A stretch of 9,702 nt of DNA from Alistipes sp. (GTDB lineage: Bacteria > Bacteroidota > Bacteroidia > Bacteroidales > Rikenellaceae): the NCBI GenBank assembly GCA_017560305.1, contig JAFYOF010000032.1:1-9702 (forward strand), read 5' to 3'. This document shows positions 1-5,369 of the stretch, piece by piece (positions within the stretch are counted from its first letter, which is position 1; each line of letters opens with the position of its first letter). Position numbers and translations under genes: made by a program. The notes beneath the pieces are model-generated. The model was not told the origin of the DNA. It made no database searches and worked only from the letters and a program-made list of their open reading frames with translations.

Positions 1-104
1 ATCTCCCAATCCATCTTCTCACAGAAGCCCTTAAGTTCGTTGATTTGTCTGCGGTACTCCTGTTTGTCGGTACTCACTCTCGCTAATAGAACAACTTTTT
101 CCAT
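1..104 (-). CDS. Serine recombinase (resolvase/invertase family), N-terminal part, cut by window edge
   Basis: Reading leftwards from the ATG at 104-102, 34 codons are visible before the window ends. The start MEKVVLLARVSTDKQ carries the serine-recombinase signature ARVSTxxQ, with Ser11 the expected nucleophile and Arg9 next to it. It continues with QINELKGFCEKMDWE, the usual first helix (QxxxLxxFC) and the start of the next strand. This family cuts and rejoins DNA by a covalent phosphoserine intermediate and acts in resolution, inversion or integration. The C-terminal part that would tell a small invertase from a large integrase lies outside the window. The start sits in AT-rich DNA without a Shine-Dalgarno sequence, as is normal in Bacteroidota. 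It is transcribed away from the fimbrillin operon. I see no clear promoter for it. Family assignment is confident; subtype is not. Confidence 0.8.
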   Translation of the reverse strand, partial: MEKVVLLARVSTDKQEYRRQINELKGFCEKMDWE

Positions 105-165
105 AATTTACACATTTTCTGCTATTTATATACATAACAAAACACTGTAAAAAACACAGAAAAAA

Positions 166-353
166 GTGCATTTTTTTGAAAAAAAATCGGTGTGTTTGGA
201 GATGATGCCACATCCATCGGTGCTTTCCGATATAGAGGCAAGGACTATGTTGCTGAAGACTACTGTGATGCAGGCAGTTATGGCGATCGCAAGTTTGCCA
301 TTTTCAAGTGGAACGATGAGAAGAAACGATACGACATTCTCGCAGAGATGTAG
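166..353 (+). pseudogene. Small coding remnant or slippage-dependent small protein, unknown function
   Basis: A frame open from 180 to the TAG at 351-353 encodes a protein-like sequence (IGVFGDDATS..., then FAIFKWNDEKK and DILAEM) and is followed 27 bases later by a perfect terminator. It has no ATG in frame: the preceding in-frame codon is TGA (177-179), and the only alternative start is GTG at 192. An ATG at 166 lies in another frame and reads MHFFEKK; a -1 shift on the A8 run (179-186), or one extra base in the T7/A8 tracts, would join the two into a 62-residue protein. It could be a 3' fragment left by a rearrangement near the recombinase gene, a gene inactivated by a homopolymer change, or a gene needing slippage. 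I do not recognise the family. Confidence 0.45.
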
Positions 354-380
354 TAACAAGTTTAATGACCCACTAATATT

Positions 381-409
381 GACCGAGATATTTTGTCTCG
401 GTCTTTTTT
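381..409 (+). terminator. Rho-independent terminator after the small remnant
   Basis: A perfect 8-bp stem, GACCGAGA (381-388) and TCTCGGTC (396-403), has a 7-base loop and runs straight into six T's (404-409). It lies 27 bases after the TAG at 353, which supports 180-353 being the 3' end of a transcribed unit. It also insulates the leader region downstream. Confidence 0.9.
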
Positions 410-440
410 GTGTGGAAAGATCAGCATGGGTATAGATGTG

Positions 441-460
441 TTATCTCAAAGCAGAGATAA
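441..460. repeat. Inverted repeat next to a -7-like box
   Basis: TTATCTC (441-447) and GAGATAA (454-460) are perfect inverted repeats with a 6-base spacer. Directly after it, TAGTTTTG (463-470) matches the TAnnTTTG -7 consensus, but no good TTTG lies at the expected -33 distance. It may be an operator for a weak promoter or a chance hairpin. There is no T-run, so it is not a typical terminator. Confidence 0.35.
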
Positions 461-481
461 TATAGTTTTGTCGCAATATTG

Positions 482-500
482 ATTTTGTATTACGCTCACC
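482..500 (+). repeat. Direct repeat, left copy (ATTTTGTA...TACGCTCAC)
   Basis: ATTTTGTAT followed by TACGCTCAC is repeated at 693-712 as ATTTTGTAAAA followed by TACGCTCAC. The two copies have the same orientation, differ by a short indel, and lie on either side of the promoter at 584-614. The role is unknown. Between 410 and 584 I see no coding sequence. Confidence 0.4.
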
Positions 501-579
501 CCTCACATCACCGATAGTTTTACTGCGATGTTATTGTTCTGGGCGAGATTCGTGGGGCGAGTGGTGTAAAATTGTCTCA

Positions 580-604
580 AAATTTTGTACGAAGTACAAT
601 ATTT
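580..604. promoter_or_regulatory. Inverted repeat across the -33/spacer region, candidate operator
   Basis: Half-sites AAATTTTGTAC (580-590) and GTACAATATTT (594-604) are inverted copies that match at 10 of 11 positions, separated by GAA. The left arm contains the -33 TTTG of the promoter and the right arm fills the spacer, so a bound dimer would block the promoter. The symmetry is seen directly; regulator binding is inference. No regulator gene is identifiable in the window. Confidence 0.5.
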
Positions 605-614
605 CTTACCTTTG
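584..614 (+). promoter_or_regulatory. Bacteroidota-type promoter for the fimbrillin operon
   Basis: TTTG (584-587), a 19-base spacer and TACCTTTG (607-614) fit the Bacteroidota sigma-ABfr consensus TTTG / TAnnTTTG. Transcription should begin near 620, leaving a leader of about 190 bases before the ATG at 811. No other good promoter appears between here and 7349, so this one probably drives the whole operon. Confidence 0.75.
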
Positions 615-683
615 TATGTAACTCAAATGGAAAATATTTTGAATAAAGGGTGTAATACACTGATAATGAATTATTTATATAAC

Positions 684-691
684 GGGGGGGG
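684..691 (+). repeat. G8 homopolymer in the operon leader
   Basis: Eight consecutive G's sit in an otherwise AT-rich leader, directly before a small hairpin made of GTATTTT (691-697) and AAAATAC (700-706). Such tracts can change length by slippage and so tune leader folding. Whether this one varies is unknown. Confidence 0.4.
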
Positions 692-692
692 T

Positions 693-712
693 ATTTTGTA
701 AAATACGCTCAC
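693..712 (+). repeat. Direct repeat, right copy (ATTTTGTA...TACGCTCAC)
   Basis: This is the second copy of the repeat at 482-500, about 211 bases further on in the same orientation. Its first part is also the loop and 3' arm of the small hairpin at 691-706. Confidence 0.4.
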
Positions 713-726
713 ACTGATTGTGTACG

Positions 727-761
727 GGGAGACATTTAGCCGATGGGGCTGAGTGTTTCCC
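727..761 (+). promoter_or_regulatory. 15-bp hairpin in the 5' leader of the fimbrillin operon
   Basis: In RNA, 727-741 (GGGAGACAUUUAGCC) pairs continuously with 747-761 (GGCUGAGUGUUUCCC) through 12 Watson-Crick pairs and three G-U wobbles, closing a 5-base GAUGG loop. It lies 49 bases before the start codon. Only three U's follow it, so it is not a standard terminator. G-U pairs inside the stem favour a structure that works as RNA. Possible roles are transcript stabilisation, a protein or sRNA target, or attenuation. I do not recognise it as a named riboswitch or leader. Confidence 0.6.
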
Positions 762-810
762 TTTATGCATTTTGCTGAGAAACAAATAATAACAAATAAA
801 AATTTACACT

Positions 811-1677
811 ATGAAAAAGTTTTTCTCTTTGGTAGCTCTTGCTACAGCACTTGTCTCTTGTGACAACATCACTATTGAGGCTCCACAGCCTGAGGAGCAG
901 AAGATTCCTATCTCTATTTCAACAACCCTCACTCGTGCTACTGACTCGGCATTCGAGCAGGGTGATAAGGTGGGTATCTTTGTTGTCAACGAGCCAGACT
1001 CTTTCGTCGCTTCGGGCAACTATGTAGACAATATGGGCTTCACCTGTTCTGGTGAGTGGACTCCTGATTCGGCTATCTACTGGCTCAATCCTACCACCAA
1101 GGCAAGCTTCTACTGCTACTATCCTTATGCTGCTGGTGTAGATGCTTCGGCTCACACATTTAACACTAAGGCTGACCAGTCTACTTTGGCTAACTACAAG
1201 GCTTCGGAGTTCTTGTGGGGTAAGGTTGAGGCCGTTACTCCTACCGAGGAGGCTGTTGATATCACCGTAAACCACACTTTCAGCAACGCATTGGTTATCC
1301 TTAAGCCAGGCGATGGTTTCACCGAGGAGAAACTCACTGCTGCGGAGAAGTCGGTGAAGATTTGTGGTGTTAAGCCAGGTGCTACTATCGATCTTGCAAC
1401 AGGTGTTGCTACCGCTACTGGTAACAAGACAAATGTAACGCCATATTTGGAGAATGGTCAGTATCGTGCGTTGATCGTTCCACAGACAACCGAGGAGGGT
1501 GCTCTTATCGTTGTAACTGTTGATGGTGTGGACTACACATTGACCCGCTCAATGACTTTCAAGGCTAACAAGCAGCACAAGTTTACCGTAACCCTCAATA
1601 AGGTGAACAATGGCGTAAATGTAGGTATCGGCGGTTGGGAGACCGACGAGGAGGACTACGGTGGTTCTGCTGAGTAA
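811..1677 (+). CDS. Fimbrillin-family (Mfa-like) lipoprotein
   Basis: A 288-residue protein with a lipoprotein signal peptide, MKKFFSLVALATALVSC, where Cys17 would be lipidated. The mature part is one fimbrillin-like beta domain, roughly residues 32-280. Family marks are the TRATD segment (Arg42) followed by FEQGDKVGIF, the SFYCYYPYAAG strand, DLATG, and the YRALIVPQT strand. In type V pili of Bacteroidota, a trypsin-like protease cuts after an Arg near the N terminus so that subunits can join by strand exchange; Arg42 is the obvious candidate here, by inference. The C terminus VGIGGWETDEEDYGG is the last strand plus an acidic tail, and it recurs in the next gene. It is first in the operon, after a 190-base structured leader and an AT-rich start region. 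It could be a pilus shaft subunit or a single-domain surface lipoprotein. Confidence 0.88.
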   Translation: MKKFFSLVALATALVSCDNITIEAPQPEEQKIPISISTTLTRATDSAFEQGDKVGIFVVNEPDSFVASGNYVDNMGFTCSGEWTPDSAIYWLNPTTKASFYCYYPYAAGVDASAHTFNTKADQSTLANYKASEFLWGKVEAVTPTEEAVDITVNHTFSNALVILKPGDGFTEEKLTAAEKSVKICGVKPGATIDLATGVATATGNKTNVTPYLENGQYRALIVPQTTEEGALIVVTVDGVDYTLTRSMTFKANKQHKFTVTLNKVNNGVNVGIGGWETDEEDYGGSAE

Positions 1678-1690
1678 ACCTCTAAAGATT

Positions 1691-1843
1691 ATGTCTAAGA
1701 CTAACTACATATCGCCCGAGATAACCATCCTCGACATTGTTGTTGAGGGTGGCTATGGGCTTAGTCAGGAGACCCCAGGTGTCGATGTAGGCATTGGTGG
1801 CTGGGAGGCTGATGGCGAGGACTATGACGGTGATATTTACTAA
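1691..1843 (+). CDS. 50-residue peptide ending in a copy of the fimbrillin C-terminal strand motif
   Basis: The protein starts MSKTNYISPEITILDIVVEG and then reaches VDVGIGGWEADGEDYDG (residues 31-47). That stretch matches the tail of the upstream fimbrillin at 13 of 17 positions, including the seven residues VGIGGWE. Within those seven, four codons differ only by synonymous changes (GGT/GGC, ATC/ATT, GGC/GGT, GGT/GGC), which suggests selection on the protein. I chose the ATG at 1691 because the earlier in-frame ATG at 1661 overlaps the upstream gene. The gene begins 13 bases after that stop and its TAA abuts the next gene. It has no signal peptide or membrane segment. Short YxSPE-type peptides beside surface-protein genes recur in Bacteroidales as I recall, without known function. 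A donor-strand, chaperone or regulatory peptide are guesses. Confidence 0.72.
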   Translation: MSKTNYISPEITILDIVVEGGYGLSQETPGVDVGIGGWEADGEDYDGDIY

Positions 1844-1854
1844 TGATAGTGATT

Positions 1855-4800
1855 ATGAAAAAGATATATTCAACCCTACTTTGTGCAGCACTACTCTTTG
1901 TGGGCTGTACGCAAGATATCGACACTCCCGTTGTCGATTCACCTATATCGAATACGCCAACTGGCGATTTAAGAATCGATATCGAGAACAATATCAATCA
2001 AGTTGGCACTACACGAGCTACCGATAGTGGCTTCTGCGATGGTGATGCTGTAGGTATCTATGCGGTAAACTATAAGGATGGTGCTCCTGGAACACTGCAA
2101 ATTGAAGGAAACCAGGCTGACAATGTACGATATATGTTCGATGCCGAGGAGTATAAGTGGATTCCAGAGTACGATGTATATTTCCTCGACGATGATACCG
2201 CTGTAGACCTTATCGGCTACTATCCTTATGCTAACCCTTCGTCTGTTACGGAGTATCCTTTCGAGGTTCAGCGTAAGCAGAATACCGAGGCTGGTAATGG
2301 CCTTATGGGTGGCTATGAGGCGAGTGACTTCTTGTGGAGCAAGGCTACGAATATCGCCCCTACCGAGAAGCGTATCAAGATGACCTTCTACCACCGTATG
2401 GCGGGCGTGTATGTAACGCTTGTCGAGGGTAGCGGTTGGGCTGATGGCGAGTGGGCACAGCTCAATAAGGAGATGCTCGTTAAGAACACTATCCGTAAAT
2501 CTACTATCGACTTGGCTACGGGTACTGTTACCCCTACTGGCGAGAAGCCTGCCGACGATATTATCCCTTATGTCGATGGCTATAACTACCGTGCTGTTGT
2601 TGTTCCACAGAGTGTTGGTTCGGGTGAGTCATTGTTCTCTATCACCGTTGATGGTACGCCTTATAATTATAAGTATAAGGTAGATGGAGTGCCTACAACC
2701 TTCGACTATGTGTCTGGCAAGATGCATAAGTTCACTATCGAGGTGTCGAAGAAGGAGCAGACCGGTATCGAGTTTAAGGAGTTGTCGGTAAGCATCACCG
2801 CTTGGGAGGCAGACAACGCTTCACATCAGGACGATGCGAGGGAGTATGTCGTTGTGCATAACCCTATCGCTGGTCAGTTGGAGCAACAGATGGTCGACCG
2901 CTTGGAGATGGATGTTACGACGATTAAGAACCTCAAACTTACTGGTGCAATCGACTATAACGACTATACCTTTATGTGTAATGAGATGACATCTTTGATG
3001 CGTCTTAACCTAAAGGAGGTTGAGAGCTATTGGGATGGAGTATATCAAACTGGAAATATGAGTGGCAAGACCACTCTTATCAAGTGTGTTCTCCCCGATA
3101 AGTTGGAGCGCATTGGAGAGTACGCATTCTCAGGCACTTCGTTGACGGGAACACTTATAATACCTGAAGGAGTAAAATATGTTGCTGGTTTTGATGGAAC
3201 AAAAATCTCAAATGTGCAGTTCCCTTCGACTTTGGAGGAGATTGACTGGGGTGCATTTGGGTCTTGTTCCGCACTAATGTGCGAGATCTCGCTTCCTCAT
3301 TCGCTAAAAAGAATCGGCAGTGGTGCATTTAGGGGAAGTGCAATTAGGGGTAATCTTGTATTACCGGAGGGTTTGGAGTACATTGGAGACTCTGCATTTT
3401 ACGGATGTTCTGGTTTGACAGGTTCGTTGACTATTCCAAGCGGAATAAAGGTTATTGAATCATCCTCTTTCCGTGAATGTGGCTTTACGGGTAACCTTAC
3501 GCTTCCAATGGGTCTGACGGAGATTCAGTCGAGTGCATTTAGCAGTACAAAGTTCAAGGGCGAGTTGAATATCCCTTCAACCGTTACATCAATCGGTGAC
3601 TATGCGTTTGCATATACCGAATTCAACGGTACTCTTATCCTTCCAAAGGAGTTAATTGTGCTGGGTTCAGGAGCATTCTATGGTTGTTGGCGATTGAGTG
3701 GTGTAGTTGAGATTCCCGAGAATATTACAGTTATTCCATCGGAATTATTCGCTGGTTGTAGAGTGTTAGAAGGCATCGTTCTTCACAAAGATGTCGAGGT
3801 TATCGAGTCAGGTGCCTTTGCAAACTGCTTCTATATTACCTCGTTTGTCAGCAAAGCAAAGAATCCTCCAGTGGTTGATGCAAGTTGCTTTAATGGCGTA
3901 GCAAAGGATAACTTTGTGGTGGAGGTGCCCGAGGAGTCGGTTAAGAAGTATCAGTTTGCGTCGGGCTGGGATGAGTTTAAGCGTATTGAGGCTCATCGTG
4001 AGTTCTCAATCTCTCGCAACCTGCTCCGTACGCTCAATAATAAGCACTCAAAGACCTTTGTAATGCGTGCTCCTGCTGGCGAGGCGTGGTCGGTAGAGTC
4101 TGCTCCAGAATGGGTAACCGTAACCCCTTCGAGCGGTGTAGGTAAGACAGAGGTAACCGTTACTGTACACGAGATGAAACCCGAGAATGTTGAGAACTTT
4201 ACGGTGGAAACACTTACAAACTCTTGGGGTGGAGTAGAGACAACTACCCACGATGGTCGTAAGGGTGAGATAGTATTCTTGCTTAATGACAAGGATTATC
4301 GCTCACGAATGACAGTCGAGCAGTATGATTATGAGTACGGCGATGGTGATATGATTACACATCAGACTGCAACCGTTGGCAATGGCGTTAATATCGTTTT
4401 GATGGGCGACTGCTTCGATGCTCGTGATATTGCAATGGGTAAGTATCTCAAGGCTATGCAGGATGCCTATACCTATTTCTTCGATATTGAGCCATATCTG
4501 ACCTACAAGGATTACTTCAATGTATATTCAGTATTCGGTATGTCGGCAGATAGTGGTATGGGAACTGCCAACACTATTCGTGAGGCTCGCTTCGGCTCGC
4601 AGTACACATTGAATGCAGGTGTAGAGCCAAACTTCGAGACCGTATTTGCTGGTGCTTGCGTTGCTCCTATCAGTGACGATGTAAGCAAAACTCTTATTGT
4701 TCTAATTGAGAACAGCAGTGAGTATAGTGGTTTGTGCTATATGTATGGCGATGGTTCGGCTGTGGCCGTTGTGCCTATGAGCAACGACCCTGCTCCATAC

Positions 4801-5355
4801 GACTTCCGTGGTCTTATTCACCACGAGGCGGGTGGTCACGGCTTCGGTAAGCTCGCTGACGAGTATATCTATCACAACGCATTTATTCAGTCTTGCAGTT
4901 GCGGCTGCTGCGGTCATGTTAAGGAGGTTAATGCGATGAAATCTTGCGGGTTCTATGAGAACATCTCGCTTACAGGCGATTGGAACGAGATAGAGTGGTC
5001 ACACCTTATTTTCGACCCACAATACTCGAATGTTGTAGATGTTTACGAGGGTGCATTCTATCACACCCGTGGAGTATATCGTTCGGAGGCTACAAGCTGT
5101 ATGAACAACAACATTCCATACTACAACGCAATATCTCGCGAGGCTATGGTAAAGCGTATTATGAAGTATGCGGGCGAGGAGTATTCGTTCGAGGCATTCA
5201 AGGCGAAGGACTACGAGTCGTTGCCATCATCGGCAAGACCTGAAACCCGTGCTGAGTGGGATGGCGTTAGCAGTACAAGCGGCTCTTCGCAGTTCAATCA
5301 GCGTCCACCGAAGTTTATGGGCGAGAAACCACAGTTTGATAAGAGCAAATTCTAA
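1855..5355 (+). CDS. Fimbrillin-LRR-BACON-M64 peptidase lipoprotein
   Basis: About 1166 residues. The start at 1855 gives a clean lipoprotein signal, MKKIYSTLLCAALLFVGC (Cys18); an ATG four codons upstream (1843) overlaps the previous stop as TAATG and is the alternative. Domains, approximate: fimbrillin-like 31-326 (TRATDSGF, DLATG, YRAVVVPQS, SITAWEAD); LRR cap 330-400; about eleven BspA-type repeats of the form xxIGxxAFxxCxxLxGxLxIP, 410-685; BACON-like domain with WSVESAPEWVTVTPSSG, 715-826; M64 (IgA-peptidase type) metalloprotease 835-1125. The protease has HEAGGHGFGKLADEY (His990, Glu991, His995, then Asp1002-Glu1003) and SCMNNN (Met1083), probably the Met-turn. Three residues, not two, separate Glu991 from His995. 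Cysteines cluster at 1014, 1016, 1018, 1019 and 1031. It is likely surface-anchored and proteolytic; the substrate is unknown. Confidence 0.88.
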   Translation: MKKIYSTLLCAALLFVGCTQDIDTPVVDSPISNTPTGDLRIDIENNINQVGTTRATDSGFCDGDAVGIYAVNYKDGAPGTLQIEGNQADNVRYMFDAEEYKWIPEYDVYFLDDDTAVDLIGYYPYANPSSVTEYPFEVQRKQNTEAGNGLMGGYEASDFLWSKATNIAPTEKRIKMTFYHRMAGVYVTLVEGSGWADGEWAQLNKEMLVKNTIRKSTIDLATGTVTPTGEKPADDIIPYVDGYNYRAVVVPQSVGSGESLFSITVDGTPYNYKYKVDGVPTTFDYVSGKMHKFTIEVSKKEQTGIEFKELSVSITAWEADNASHQDDAREYVVVHNPIAGQLEQQMVDRLEMDVTTIKNLKLTGAIDYNDYTFMCNEMTSLMRLNLKEVESYWDGVYQTGNMSGKTTLIKCVLPDKLERIGEYAFSGTSLTGTLIIPEGVKYVAGFDGTKISNVQFPSTLEEIDWGAFGSCSALMCEISLPHSLKRIGSGAFRGSAIRGNLVLPEGLEYIGDSAFYGCSGLTGSLTIPSGIKVIESSSFRECGFTGNLTLPMGLTEIQSSAFSSTKFKGELNIPSTVTSIGDYAFAYTEFNGTLILPKELIVLGSGAFYGCWRLSGVVEIPENITVIPSELFAGCRVLEGIVLHKDVEVIESGAFANCFYITSFVSKAKNPPVVDASCFNGVAKDNFVVEVPEESVKKYQFASGWDEFKRIEAHREFSISRNLLRTLNNKHSKTFVMRAPAGEAWSVESAPEWVTVTPSSGVGKTEVTVTVHEMKPENVENFTVETLTNSWGGVETTTHDGRKGEIVFLLNDKDYRSRMTVEQYDYEYGDGDMITHQTATVGNGVNIVLMGDCFDARDIAMGKYLKAMQDAYTYFFDIEPYLTYKDYFNVYSVFGMSADSGMGTANTIREARFGSQYTLNAGVEPNFETVFAGACVAPISDDVSKTLIVLIENSSEYSGLCYMYGDGSAVAVVPMSNDPAPYDFRGLIHHEAGGHGFGKLADEYIYHNAFIQSCSCGCCGHVKEVNAMKSCGFYENISLTGDWNEIEWSHLIFDPQYSNVVDVYEGAFYHTRGVYRSEATSCMNNNIPYYNAISREAMVKRIMKYAGEEYSFEAFKAKDYESLPSSARPETRAEWDGVSSTSGSSQFNQRPPKFMGEKPQFDKSKF

Positions 5356-5360
5356 AGGAG
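5355..5360 (+). promoter_or_regulatory. Shine-Dalgarno sequence fused to the upstream stop codon
   Basis: The stop TAA and an AAGGAG box share a base (TAAAGGAG, 5353-5360), 9 bases before the ATG at 5370. A strong Shine-Dalgarno is uncommon in Bacteroidota, and none of the other genes here has one. It suggests translational reinitiation that couples the peptidase and FISUMP lipoproteins. Confidence 0.55.
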
Positions 5361-5369
5361 AGAATTATT

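Noticed and set aside
166..435. 89-codon ORF starting at the ATG at 166 in its own frame
   Set aside because: It runs through the terminator at 381-409, and the other frame (180-353) gives a far more protein-like sequence that ends before the terminator. Only its first few codons may be used.
410..810. Invertible promoter flanked by recombinase sites
   Set aside because: I looked for inverted repeats on both sides of the 584-614 promoter and found only direct repeats and local hairpins, so inversion is not supported by this sequence.
1671..1690. Earlier start (1661) for the small peptide gene
   Set aside because: It would overlap the upstream fimbrillin coding end and add MVLLSKPLKI, which is encoded partly by that gene's tail; the ATG at 1691 is simpler.
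919..2394. Long minus-strand open frames under the fimbrillin genes
   Set aside because: They lie antisense to well-supported lipoprotein genes, have no family signature and no promoter, and arise from the strong codon bias of the plus strand.
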